From: Bacteroidota bacterium
Lineage (GTDB): Bacteria > Bacteroidota > Bacteroidia > Cytophagales > Cyclobacteriaceae
Length of the DNA: 50,622 nt
Reading direction: 5' to 3'
Assembly: GCA_016191555.1 (NCBI GenBank)
Contig: JACPVX010000070.1
Span: 1 to 50,622, forward strand
This document shows positions 42,737-50,622 of the stretch, in pieces. Position 1 is the first letter of the stretch. Each line of letters opens with the position of its first letter. Position numbers and translations under genes: made by a program. Below the pieces are notes generated by a model. The model searched no databases and was not told where the DNA came from. It was given only the letters and a program-made list of their open reading frames with translations.

Positions 42737-45118
42737 ATGATCACTAATTCTATTGGAGCAACACTAAGTTATTTCAAAAAGCATCGATCGCTCTTAGCCA
42801 TCAACCTGATTGGGCTCACCACCAGTTTGGCGGTTTGTTACTTTGCTTTTGTATACGTGCAGTTTGAGTTGAGTTATGATTCGTATCACATCCATTCAGA
42901 AAACATTTACCGCCTCGTTACTGATGTCAAGTCATCCAGCGGCATTGATTATCGGGGCTCTTCTGTTGCACTCGGGCCTGCCGTCAAAGAAACCTTTCCG
43001 GAAGTAAAAGCATCTACCCGAATTTTGCTGGATTACCTGATCATACAGAATGAAAAGGGTTTGCAATACGAAGAGAAGATTGCCTATGCAGACTCCACAC
43101 TGTTTTCTGTATTCACGTTTCCGCTCGTTCAAGGAAATGCAGCCAAGGTATTAAATGCTCCGTTTGAAATTGTATTGTCGCAGTCGTGCGCAGAGAAGTA
43201 TTTCGGTGCCGATAACCCCATCGGAAAAATGTTGCTGATCAACGGCAAAGATCGTGCGTATGTAACGGGTGTGATGAAGGACATCCCTTCCAATTCACAT
43301 TTTAAAGTAGATATGTTGCTTTCCCTTTCTACTTTGCTAAAAGTATGGAACCCCTCGATGGAGGACAATTGGAAAGGACTGCGCGCCAATACCTATCTTT
43401 TGCTGCACGCGAACTCCGATCCGGTTGAATTGAATGCAAAAATCAACACATTAGTAAAATCTAAGGTCGACCAGAAGGAGGTTCAATACCTAACATCGCT
43501 GGAGCCATTGCGGGAAGTGTATCTGCATGGCAAACCACGCGGATCAAGATCAGGAAGTGCGGTAACGGGCAACATCACCAATCTATATGTTTGTTCGTGG
43601 GCCGCGGCACTGGTTCTATTCATTGCCTGCCTGAATTTTATCAATCTCTCTACCGCCTTTTCCATGCAACGGGCAAAGGAAATTGGCGTACGTAAGCTGC
43701 TCGGAGCTTCGCGATCGGCTCTCATCATTCAATTCTTAACCGATGCGTTGGTGATTAGCGTCATAGCATTTGTTCTTTCGCTGGCGTTGATCTCTTTCAC
43801 GATCCCCATCTTTAATGAGGTGGCGGGGAAAACAATTCTTTTAGGATTGAGCCAGCATATCGTTGACATCGGTTTGCTGTTGTTGGTTTCGGTAGCAACC
43901 GGATTGCTCTCGGGCATCTATCCGGCATTCTTCCTTTCTGCTTTTCAGCCGATCGATAGTTTGAAAGGTCGCTTTACATCCAGTATTCGAGGCATCCGAC
44001 TACGTAAAGTTTTAGTGACCAGTCAGTTTTTAATTTCCTTCATGCTCATTGTGGCAACTACTGTTTTATATAGTCAATTGGACTACATGCAAAATCAAGA
44101 GCTGGGTTTCAAAAAAGATCACATGATGGCGATTGATTTTCAGTTCGACACAAAAGCGGGAAGTGAATTTACACGACTGCAATTGTTGACCATACCCGGA
44201 GTTTCGCAGGCAAGTATATCTTCCAGTTTGCCCGGTAAGCCGAATCATAAACTGGAAACAAGAATCAAGCGAGCGGACGGAGCGGAGGAACTCTCTAACT
44301 ACGATGCGTATTTTGCAGATTATAATTTCCTAGAGCAATACGGTCTAAGCGTTATTGCCGGCAGACCTTTTTCACTTTCAATTGCATCTGACTCCACACA
44401 AGCCATGATGATCAATGAAGCGGCTGTCAAAAAGCTAGGTTACAATAATCCAGAAGATGCAGTGGGAAAACCCTATGCGCAGTGGGGCAGGGAAGGCGTG
44501 ATCATAGGGGTAGTCAAAGATTTTCATTTTCAATCCTTTCGGGAAGAAGTGCAGCCACTCACATTTCAAATCGGGGCCATTTCAACGTTCATGACGTTAA
44601 CCATTTCACAAACAAATATGCAATCCACCATCCGAGCGGTGGAAGACAAATGGAAGTCAATTGTGCCCGATATTCCCATCAGTTATTTTTTTACAGACGA
44701 AGCCTACCACGCGCAGTATGAATCGGACAGGCGATTTGGAAAACTCTTCCTTTGCCTGGTGGCGATGGCCATAGTTATTTCGTGCTTGGGGTTGTTAGGC
44801 CTTTCGGTGTTTAGCACACTGCAGCGAACCAAAGAAATCGGGATACGAAAAGTTTTAGGTTCTTCCGTGGCAGCTATTCTTATCATTCTGACAAAAGATT
44901 TTTTTGTGTTGATCGCCCGCGCGGTCGCGATAGGCATCCCGTTATCGTGGTATGTGATGAATAAATGGTTGGAGGGATTTGCCTATCGCGTAAACTTGAC
45001 AGCGTGGATATTCTTATTCGCCATCTTGATGCTGACGCTGATAGCGCTGGCAACCATAGGCTACCAAACCCTAAAAGCTGCCTACACAGATCCGGTCAAG
45101 AGCTTGAAGACGGAGTGA
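42737..45118 (+). CDS. ABC transporter permease, FtsX/MacB-like (second copy)
   Basis: The 793-residue product has the same architecture as the protein at 10861: an N-terminal helix after SYFKKHRSLLAINLIGLTTS, a MacB core domain, an FtsX domain with EIGVRKLLGASRSALIIQFL, a second periplasmic domain and a second FtsX domain with EIGIRKVLGSSVAAILIILT, ending DPVKSLKTE. The periplasmic parts are diverged from the first copy, so this is a paralogue rather than a recent duplicate. No ATPase gene is adjacent. I use the ATG at 42737 rather than the TTG two codons earlier. Confidence 0.9.
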   Translation: MITNSIGATLSYFKKHRSLLAINLIGLTTSLAVCYFAFVYVQFELSYDSYHIHSENIYRLVTDVKSSSGIDYRGSSVALGPAVKETFPEVKASTRILLDYLIIQNEKGLQYEEKIAYADSTLFSVFTFPLVQGNAAKVLNAPFEIVLSQSCAEKYFGADNPIGKMLLINGKDRAYVTGVMKDIPSNSHFKVDMLLSLSTLLKVWNPSMEDNWKGLRANTYLLLHANSDPVELNAKINTLVKSKVDQKEVQYLTSLEPLREVYLHGKPRGSRSGSAVTGNITNLYVCSWAAALVLFIACLNFINLSTAFSMQRAKEIGVRKLLGASRSALIIQFLTDALVISVIAFVLSLALISFTIPIFNEVAGKTILLGLSQHIVDIGLLLLVSVATGLLSGIYPAFFLSAFQPIDSLKGRFTSSIRGIRLRKVLVTSQFLISFMLIVATTVLYSQLDYMQNQELGFKKDHMMAIDFQFDTKAGSEFTRLQLLTIPGVSQASISSSLPGKPNHKLETRIKRADGAEELSNYDAYFADYNFLEQYGLSVIAGRPFSLSIASDSTQAMMINEAAVKKLGYNNPEDAVGKPYAQWGREGVIIGVVKDFHFQSFREEVQPLTFQIGAISTFMTLTISQTNMQSTIRAVEDKWKSIVPDIPISYFFTDEAYHAQYESDRRFGKLFLCLVAMAIVISCLGLLGLSVFSTLQRTKEIGIRKVLGSSVAAILIILTKDFFVLIARAVAIGIPLSWYVMNKWLEGFAYRVNLTAWIFLFAILMLTLIALATIGYQTLKAAYTDPVKSLKTE

Positions 45119-45184
45119 ACTATTCTTTTCTTGGTAAAAGTTCTCGGCACTTTACTCTTAGTACAATAAGGTCACTACTTTATT

Positions 45185-45192
45185 TATATTTG
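45185..45192 (+). promoter_or_regulatory. Bacteroidota -7 promoter element
   Basis: TATATTTG is an exact TAnnTTTG match, 53 bases before the chosen ATG (45238) of the LRR-like gene. It supports that start over the long in-frame extension back into the permease gene. Confidence 0.45.
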
Positions 45193-45237
45193 GGTCAGCA
45201 GTTGAGTGATCAACAAACTTTTACCGAGTTTAGGTAT

Positions 45238-45999
45238 ATGAATAACAGAATATCCAGAATCGAAAATGAAGTACAAGACAGAAATTCTGTTGCGTGGAAG
45301 AAACTCTGCAACTATGTTGATAAAGTTGAGAAGGAAAACCGGGAAGAGTTTTCGCCTTTGGAAGAATTAGGCCCGGAATTATACTCACAAATTTATACCC
45401 TGCCTGAAACTATTTCGAAACTCAAAAGAGTAAAGAAGATTTGGCTGTACGGAAGTAAATTGAAACGTATTCCACCGCAGATTGGAGAAATGGATGCATT
45501 AGAATATTTTGATCCATACACTTCTTACGATTTGCACTGGTTTCCTTATGAGATTACAAACTGTAAGAATCTTAAAGGCAGTCGGGTGAGTACACGCGTC
45601 TTGTATGGTAATTTTAAAAACCGAATGGGTTTTCCTCGCTTGACGCACAACCCGGTAAGGTACTTTGGAGAATCTGTAAAATGCAGTGTTTGTAAAAAGG
45701 AGATGGCCTATGATATTGTGAATCAGGTATGGATATCGTTACGAGTTGGCACAGATGTGCTTCCGTTGTTGGCAAATCTTTGTTCGACTGAATGCGAAGC
45801 AAAATTACCACAGCCACCCAAAGGTTACATCCAAAATCCCCACAAAGGTGGTGCTCAATTGAAGCAGCCAACATTCGAAGAATGGAGAGAAGATAATGTA
45901 GTAAATCGCACAGTTGAAGACACTGAAAAAATACATGAAGGGAATACTGACTATGCCCCAAAACTTTTAAAACTGATTAGAAAAATTTGGGAGAGATAA
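45238..45999 (+). CDS. Small leucine-rich-repeat protein with Cys4 zinc-binding-like region
   Basis: The 253-residue product has an N-terminal charged helix (about 1-45), two or three leucine-rich repeats (LPETISKLKRVKKIWLYGSK, LKRIPPQIGEMDALEYF, FPYEITNCKNLKGS) and a later region with VKCSVCKKEMAYD and LCSTECEAKLP, together a plausible Cys4 zinc site. No signal peptide is seen. I do not recognise a named family. The open frame extends upstream into the permease gene, but that part lacks similarity. I therefore start at 45238, after the -7 element. Confidence 0.65.
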   Translation: MNNRISRIENEVQDRNSVAWKKLCNYVDKVEKENREEFSPLEELGPELYSQIYTLPETISKLKRVKKIWLYGSKLKRIPPQIGEMDALEYFDPYTSYDLHWFPYEITNCKNLKGSRVSTRVLYGNFKNRMGFPRLTHNPVRYFGESVKCSVCKKEMAYDIVNQVWISLRVGTDVLPLLANLCSTECEAKLPQPPKGYIQNPHKGGAQLKQPTFEEWREDNVVNRTVEDTEKIHEGNTDYAPKLLKLIRKIWER

Positions 46000-46089
46000 G
46001 ATGGCAGCGGCTAATCATAACCACTATTTGAAAGTTAGCAGTATTGACCGGTAGTATCGATGTACTATCAAAGGATAAGTGATTTAAAA

Positions 46090-46389
46090 ATGGAAATACC
46101 AAAAGTAAAACTTGTCCCCACGCCAGAGACGCAAGAAGCAAAGGAAATCGTGGGGTATAAATGGAATCCCATTGCTGGTACAAGACATTTTCTTGGTGGG
46201 AAACCTGACGCACTCGGTGAGACAGAGTATCCCTGTTGTGACAGTTGTAAGAAACCCATGACTTTCTATGCGCAGATTGACTCAATTGGTGATAACTATG
46301 ATTTGGCTGACTGTATGGTGATTCATAATTTTGTTTGCTTTGATTGTTTTTCCGTCAAAGCATTCTTAACACAAACAAACACCCTCTAA
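46090..46389 (+). CDS. Hypothetical protein with CxxC zinc-ribbon-like motifs
   Basis: The product has 99 residues. YPCCDSCKKPMTFYAQIDSI and FVCFDCF give two CxxC pairs; the first block resembles the C-terminal zinc region of DUF1963/YwqG-type proteins. An ATG at 46060 would add 10 residues; I prefer 46090 because an AAAGGA lies upstream of it and the first conserved-looking residues follow. It shares the Cys-pair theme with the preceding LRR protein. Confidence 0.6.
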   Translation: MEIPKVKLVPTPETQEAKEIVGYKWNPIAGTRHFLGGKPDALGETEYPCCDSCKKPMTFYAQIDSIGDNYDLADCMVIHNFVCFDCFSVKAFLTQTNTL

Positions 46390-46398
46390 AAAGTATTC

Positions 46399-46611
46399 AT
46401 GAGCCTACTTGCTCGCTTTATATTTACCGCCACCGGAGCCTTTGTTATTTGGATGTTTAAAGGCTTCAATGGTACTTTTAATCAGGAGATGTTTTACATG
46501 GAAGAACGCAATTCAAAAATGGCTTTCTTACAACTCGTTCTGGGCGTGGGAATATGGACGTTAGCGATAATGGTTATAGGAGTATTACTAAGCAGATATT
46601 ACCAAACTTAA
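46399..46611 (+). CDS. Small two-helix membrane protein
   Basis: The 70-residue product has two hydrophobic stretches (about 5-21 and 42-64) with a polar loop carrying EERNSK between. No family is recognised. It lies 9 bases after the zinc-ribbon-like gene, so the two are likely cotranscribed. Confidence 0.55.
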   Translation: MSLLARFIFTATGAFVIWMFKGFNGTFNQEMFYMEERNSKMAFLQLVLGVGIWTLAIMVIGVLLSRYYQT

Positions 46612-46712
46612 AACAATGGGGTTCAATCCTTCACAGAAGATAGTAAAGTGGAAGAACTGTTCACAACTTCTGATTTCCAGTCACAAATTACGTTCGCAGA
46701 AATAACAGCAAA

Positions 46713-46720
46713 TATATTTG
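46713..46720 (+). promoter_or_regulatory. -7 promoter element of the ArsR operon
   Basis: TATATTTG is an exact TAnnTTTG match. It lies inside the 12-bp palindrome CAAATATATTTG (46709-46720), and its last two bases are also the first two of the larger dyad at 46719-46740. Repressor binding to that dyad would block RNA polymerase. Confidence 0.65.
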
Positions 46721-46764
46721 CGCAACTCATAAGTTGCGCATATATTCGCAACCATAAAGTTGCG
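46719..46764. promoter_or_regulatory. Two dyad operators upstream of the ArsR-family gene
   Basis: Dyad 1: TGCGCAACT (46719-46727), CATA, AGTTGCGCA (46732-46740), a perfect 9-bp inverted repeat. Dyad 2: CGCAAC (46747-46752), CATAAA, GTTGCG (46759-46764). The two share the GCAAC...GTTGC core, are about 26 bases apart centre to centre, and lie between the -7 element and the ATG at 46771. They are strong candidates for autoregulatory sites of the repressor encoded directly downstream. Confidence 0.8.
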
Positions 46765-46770
46765 TAAATA

Positions 46771-47103
46771 ATGGCTGACCGAATCAAACAAGACCTCTTT
46801 CAGGCAATCGCGGATCCCACACGCAGAGCCATTTTGGCTTTAGTGGCTCTGCAGGCATTAACACCCAATGCCATGGCCGAAAAATTTGATATGAGTCGAC
46901 AGGCCGTATCCAAACATATCAAAGTGTTGCAAGAATGTGAGTTGATCAAAGCCGAGCAATCCGGCAGGGAAATTTACTATCACTTCAATCCCAAAAAGAT
47001 GAAAGAATTCGATCAGTGGCTAGATCAATTCCGAAAGTCATGGGAAACACGATTCAATCAACTGGATACAGTATTATCAACCCTTAAAAAACAAAAAAAA
47101 TGA
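46771..47103 (+). CDS. ArsR-family winged-helix repressor
   Basis: The 110-residue product has the ArsR fold: [20 protein letters not shown], the recognition-helix region [20 protein letters not shown], and the wing [17 protein letters not shown]. It has only one Cys and no metal-binding Cys/His set, so it belongs to the non-metal group (SdpR-like) often paired with AHSA1 proteins. The ATG follows two perfect dyads that overlap its promoter, which suggests self-repression. It overlaps the next gene by 4 bases (ATGA). Confidence 0.93.
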   Translation: MADRIKQDLFQAIADPTRRAILALVALQALTPNAMAEKFDMSRQAVSKHIKVLQECELIKAEQSGREIYYHFNPKKMKEFDQWLDQFRKSWETRFNQLDTVLSTLKKQKK

Positions 47104-47597
47104 GCAGCTTACTTTTTGACCTAACAGTTGACAAATCCACCAAAAAGGTTTTTATCGTCAGAGAGTTTGATGCGGACCTTAGCACCGTATGGGATGCTTT
47201 TACGAAAGCAGAAATACTGGATAAGTGGGTGGCACCCCGACCGTGGCGATCCAAAACAAAGTATATGAATTTTAAAGTGGGAGGGAAGCGATTTTATGCC
47301 ATGGTCAGCCCCGAAGGACTGGAGCGTTGGTCCATTCAAGAATATACGTCCATCACACCGAAGTCACAGTTTAAAATGCACAATGCATTTGCTGATAAAG
47401 ATGAAAATCCGGAATTACCCGGCTCGGAATGGGAGTACAATTTCAGCGAACAAAACGGAAAGACAAAAGTGAGCATCACCATTTACAACGAATCGCAGGA
47501 ACGCTTAGAGCGAATGATTGAAATGGGCTTCAAAGAAGGATTTGCGATGTCTATGCGAAATTTGGAAGAAGTATTGGCCGGTGGCCATCAGAAATAG
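47100..47597 (+). CDS. SRPBCC/AHSA1-domain protein
   Basis: The 165-residue product has the START-like AHSA1 fold: [46 protein letters not shown], and the C-terminal helix [12 protein letters not shown]. The hydrophobic cavity of this family binds lipids or other small apolar ligands; the ligand is not known. It is translationally coupled to the ArsR gene and probably controlled by it. Confidence 0.92.
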   Translation: MSSLLFDLTVDKSTKKVFIVREFDADLSTVWDAFTKAEILDKWVAPRPWRSKTKYMNFKVGGKRFYAMVSPEGLERWSIQEYTSITPKSQFKMHNAFADKDENPELPGSEWEYNFSEQNGKTKVSITIYNESQERLERMIEMGFKEGFAMSMRNLEEVLAGGHQK

Positions 47598-47627
47598 TAT
47601 ACGTACAACTAAAACCAGGATAAAAAG

Positions 47628-48053
47628 ATGGCACTGATTAACCCTCACATTAATTTCAACGGAAATGCCGAAGAAGCATTTACATTCTACAAATCTGTCT
47701 TTGGCGGAGCGTTCTCGAAATTGATTCGTTTCAAAGACATCGCCAGCGCAGAATTTCCGGTGGCCGCGCACGAAGAAAACAAGATCATGCACATCGCATT
47801 GCCGATTGGTCAAAATAAGTTAATGGCTAATGACGTTCCTGAAATTCTGGGCAAGACCAACGAAAATGAAAACCGGTCGAAGATCGTTATCAGCGCAGAA
47901 AGCAAAGAAGAGGCCAATCATTTATTCAATGGACTTTCAGCCGGGGGAGCCATTGAGATGCCAATGGAGCACAGTCCTTGGGGCACCTACTTTGGAATGT
48001 TCAGAGATAAATATGGTATCGAATGGATGATTGAGTTTGAGTCAAAATCGTAA
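47628..48053 (+). CDS. VOC/PhnB-like glyoxalase-fold protein
   Basis: The 141-residue product is of the PhnB-type (3-demethylubiquinone methyltransferase-like) VOC family: INPHINFNGNAEEAFTFYKS, FGGAFSKLIRF, then SPWGTYFGMFRDKYGIEWMI. These are small dimeric proteins, often without a known substrate. It is the third gene of the ArsR-AHSA1-PhnB operon, 30 bases after the second. This triplet is a recurring set in Bacteroidota. Confidence 0.92.
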   Translation: MALINPHINFNGNAEEAFTFYKSVFGGAFSKLIRFKDIASAEFPVAAHEENKIMHIALPIGQNKLMANDVPEILGKTNENENRSKIVISAESKEEANHLFNGLSAGGAIEMPMEHSPWGTYFGMFRDKYGIEWMIEFESKS

Positions 48054-48132
48054 GCACCGGCATCGCGTAAGAATAATTGCCGCGCCACATAGAGCGTTGA
48101 TGCCATTGCCATGGGAAATGCAAGGGTTCCAG

Positions 48133-50622
48133 TCAATTGCATTCCGGTGGATTATTCATTTGAGTAACCGCTGGTGACACTTCGTTGCTGAACTTCTGTT
48201 TCTTAGCAGACTTACGAAATAGCCGCGAGGGTTTCTTTGCTTTTACCTGCAGCATTTCTTCCATGGCTTGCAGTCGACTTTCTAAATTTGATTTTAAGAG
48301 GTTATTGTCTTCGTTGAGTTGCTTTATTTTGGCTTCTAATATTTCAATTCTATTTTGCTGCTCTTGCACGGCCCTTACCAATGGTGCCACAAAATCGGTA
48401 TAGCGTAATCCCAGTGAGCGGGCGCTGTCGCCACCTACAGTTAGCACCGCATTTTGTGTGCCTATCAATGCCTCGATGTCTTGCGCAATAAAACCCCAAT
48501 TGGTTTTCCCGGTAGCATCTAACTTTAATTGATAAGAAACGGGTTTTAGTTTTTTAATAAATTCAACTCCTTCTTCAATGGGTTGAATATCTTTCTTAAA
48601 CCTGCGATCAGACGCGGCAGTAAAACTCACTTGCCCTTCGATCACGGTTACTGACGTATTACCGATGCGTACTTTGTTACTGGCGTTTACTACGGTAGTA
48701 TAGCCAATGGCGGTGGCGTTCGTAAAACCTGCCGCGGAAAGATTTGTCTGATAGCCAATAAGCGTATTATTACTGCCTACTATTTCTTGGCCGGCTCCGA
48801 ATCCAACGAGTGTGTTGTTATCGTTGCCATCGGCTTGTAAGGCACTATAACCCGCATTCGCTCCCAAGGCCGTATTACCGGAACCAGTACCCATTCTAGT
48901 TAACGAACCCGAACCGATGGCCGTGTTACCATCACCGGTTCCACGACCAATGGCACCAGCTCCAACACCGGTATTGTTGCTGCCAGTTGTTGAAGCTCGC
49001 ATGGAATTGGAGCCGACTGCGGTATTGTTACCTCCCGAAGTGCCTCCTGCTAATGTGAAAAAACCAAGCGTTGTATTATTCGATCCGGTAACGGCTCCTT
49101 CTTGAGAGGAAATGCCGACTGCCGTATTCTGCTGAGGGGCCGTTGCACCACTTCCTCTGCCAACTGTTACAAGATTAAAAGAAGCGTCTTGCGGAGATGT
49201 GATGCGCGCTCCAAATGTGGCGTCTCCAGAAGATCCATCAATTCTTATTCGTTCAGCTCCGTCTGTTTTAAAAATCAGCGGTTGGTTATCAGTTGTGCCA
49301 ATAAAATCTGTGCCCCCAACAGTTCCTGCATTTCCCGACAAGCCCCAACCGCTGTTCGTACTCCAGGTAGGCGGCAACCCCGCTCCGGCAGAAGTCAAAA
49401 CTTGTCCTGCTGTACCCGGCACGTTGTTGGGCATTAAGGCACCCGAGAATTTTACGTTACCTACCACATCCAATCGTTCCGAAGGAGTACCACCAATGCC
49501 TACGTTACCCCCGTTGAAAATAGCCGCAGGGCCGCTGCCGACAGTTGCAACACTCAACGCAGTAGCCACGCTGCCTGCATTGGTAATGGCAAAAGAAGCC
49601 ACACCTCCTGTTCCCTGGGCGTTAGCTGTGATAGCTGGACCCTTTCCATTGTGCGAGGCAATAATGGCTGAGTTGACACTCGATACATTGCTGACGATCA
49701 CATCAAGCGCATAGCCCGTTCCATTTTGATTGATGTTTAAACCCTCAGCACCGCCTGTTACAATTGCCTGGAAGGCAGCGCCACTCGTTCCGTTTTTATT
49801 CGCTAAGACGGCTGAGCCGTTGTTAGCAGCATTGGATACATTAAAGTTTCCTGCATTTCCGCTGGTGTTGGTGTTTTGAACTTCCAAGAATGCGTTAGGG
49901 GTAGAGGTACCAATCCCCAAATTGCCCGCAGAAGTGAGCCGAGCAAACTCTGTGTTGTTGGTTCTAAAAACTAAATCTTTCGCATCGGTTGTACCGATAA
50001 AGTGAGTAGTGGGATTTGTTCCCGTATTTCCTGTAATGCTCCAGCCGCTGTTATTGCTCCACGTGGCTAATCCATTCGCATCAGAAGTAAGCACTTTACC
50101 TGCCGCTTGTGAGCCATCTGCAATTTTAATAGTACCCGCAATATCTAAAGTGGCCGAAGGGGTAGTTAACCCAATGCCAACTTTTACTGCCTCGGGTCCT
50201 GTTCCACCGAGCACCAATGAATTGCTGGCTCCAACTTTCGCATTGTAACCAATGGCTGTTGCGTTGGTTAAGTTGTTGGCAGATACATCGGCTCCATAGC
50301 CGATACCCGTATTGTTACTGCCTACTGTATTGGATTGCAAGGCAGCGGAACCAAAAGCGCTATTGTTACTTCCGGTGGTGTTTGAAACCAGTGTAATCTG
50401 TCCGACACCAGTATTATCAGATCCGTTGCTATTGATCATGGCAAATCTACCCACAGCCGTATTACTTCCGCCAGAACTGTTATTTTGAAGTGCCGCAAAG
50501 CCGACAGCAGTATTCAGCGAGCCCGTAGAATTCGAGGTTAATGCAGCAGTTCCCAATCCAATATTCTGAATGCCTGTACTTGATTTGCCAGCTCCTTGAC
50601 CAAAGAATACATTGGCATTGAG
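48133..50622 (-). CDS. Repeat-rich tail-fibre-like protein with S74 chaperone domain (partial)
   Basis: The open frame runs off the right end of the window, so the true start is not visible; the 807 residues from an internal TTG are a minimum. The visible part has many short repeats of the GSNNTAVGxxAL kind, two longer units (NSGWSITGNTGT, HFIGTTD and GIGTSTP types), and a C-terminal intramolecular chaperone domain with SDRRFKKDIQPIEEGVEFIK and WGFIAQDIEAL, then a coiled coil and a basic tail. S74 domains (phage endosialidase type) help fibres trimerise and then cleave themselves at the conserved Ser. I infer a surface adhesin or fibre. It is convergent with the ArsR operon. Confidence 0.88.
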   Translation of the reverse strand, partial: LNANVFFGQGAGKSSTGIQNIGLGTAALTSNSTGSLNTAVGFAALQNNSSGGSNTAVGRFAMINSNGSDNTGVGQITLVSNTTGSNNSAFGSAALQSNTVGSNNTGIGYGADVSANNLTNATAIGYNAKVGASNSLVLGGTGPEAVKVGIGLTTPSATLDIAGTIKIADGSQAAGKVLTSDANGLATWSNNSGWSITGNTGTNPTTHFIGTTDAKDLVFRTNNTEFARLTSAGNLGIGTSTPNAFLEVQNTNTSGNAGNFNVSNAANNGSAVLANKNGTSGAAFQAIVTGGAEGLNINQNGTGYALDVIVSNVSSVNSAIIASHNGKGPAITANAQGTGGVASFAITNAGSVATALSVATVGSGPAAIFNGGNVGIGGTPSERLDVVGNVKFSGALMPNNVPGTAGQVLTSAGAGLPPTWSTNSGWGLSGNAGTVGGTDFIGTTDNQPLIFKTDGAERIRIDGSSGDATFGARITSPQDASFNLVTVGRGSGATAPQQNTAVGISSQEGAVTGSNNTTLGFFTLAGGTSGGNNTAVGSNSMRASTTGSNNTGVGAGAIGRGTGDGNTAIGSGSLTRMGTGSGNTALGANAGYSALQADGNDNNTLVGFGAGQEIVGSNNTLIGYQTNLSAAGFTNATAIGYTTVVNASNKVRIGNTSVTVIEGQVSFTAASDRRFKKDIQPIEEGVEFIKKLKPVSYQLKLDATGKTNWGFIAQDIEALIGTQNAVLTVGGDSARSLGLRYTDFVAPLVRAVQEQQNRIEILEAKIKQLNEDNNLLKSNLESRLQAMEEMLQVKAKKPSRLFRKSAKKQKFSNEVSPAVTQMNNPPECN

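Noticed and set aside
44965..45237. Upstream in-frame extension of the LRR gene into the permease gene
   Set aside because: It overlaps the conserved end of the permease in another frame, has no conserved residues, and a -7 promoter element lies after it at 45185.
48108..48142. Terminator between the VOC gene and the S74 protein gene
   Set aside because: An inverted repeat around GAAATGCAA/TTGCATTCC exists, but it has a bulge, no T-tract, and runs into the coding end, so I did not list it.

Overview
The window looks like a chromosomal segment from a member of the Bacteroidota, most likely Cytophagales-like. The evidence is the cytochrome oxidase gene order (subunit I, heme A synthase, heme O synthase, two subunit III genes, subunit IV, DUF420), a GTP-type PEP carboxykinase, Bat-type vWA/TPR genes, a TPR-LuxR regulator, a DUF4476 protein, solo FtsX-like permeases of about 790 residues, lipoproteins, weak Shine-Dalgarno sequences, and several exact TAnnTTTG promoter elements in front of genes. 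No rRNA, tRNA, insertion sequence or CRISPR array was found.

Layout. 1-98: very AT-rich sequence that does not fit the oxidase gene beginning beside it. 99-7107 (+): terminal oxidase and assembly genes, with a strong terminator after subunit IV, then a divergent SCO-like gene, DUF420, a small Cys-motif membrane protein and DUF983. 7159-15164 (+): a very large NtrY-like histidine kinase, an FtsX-like permease and PEP carboxykinase. 15161-25000 (-): a MORN/YwqK repeat protein; a fatty acyl-CoA block (thiolase, acyl-CoA dehydrogenase, alpha/beta hydrolase, SDR, and an MDR-MaoC fusion); then batC and batB. The gaps of the lipid block are full of short-period repeats. 25145-30714 (+): a TIM-barrel lipoprotein, two hypothetical proteins, the TPR-LuxR regulator and the DUF4476 protein.

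30715-31464 is a gene-free stretch holding a two-block tandem array (20-nt units, then 21-nt units) in which every unit has dyad symmetry. 31465-35558 (+) is an AT-rich island of orphan genes, including a NIF/HAD phosphatase broken by one in-frame stop and a membrane-anchored protein whose C-terminus resembles the FtsZ-binding domain of ZipA. 35728-39351 (+): a glutaminase-A-like secreted protein and a galactose mutarotase lipoprotein. 39529-45118 (+): a PAS kinase-like protein without an ATPase domain, an alpha/beta hydrolase, a DJ-1/PfpI lipoprotein and a second FtsX-like permease. 45238-46611: small orphan genes. 46771-48053: an ArsR-AHSA1-PhnB operon whose promoter is overlapped by perfect dyads. 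48133-50622 (-): a partial repeat-rich tail-fibre-like protein with an S74 chaperone domain.

The clearest gene cooperation is in the oxidase cluster (structural subunits plus heme A synthesis and assembly), in the acyl-CoA block (a possible (R)-stereospecific beta-oxidation-type spiral) and in the self-regulated ArsR operon. The most unusual items are the tandem hairpin array, the ZipA-like protein, the nonsense-interrupted phosphatase, and the repeat family that seems to have duplicated the end of a hydrolase gene.
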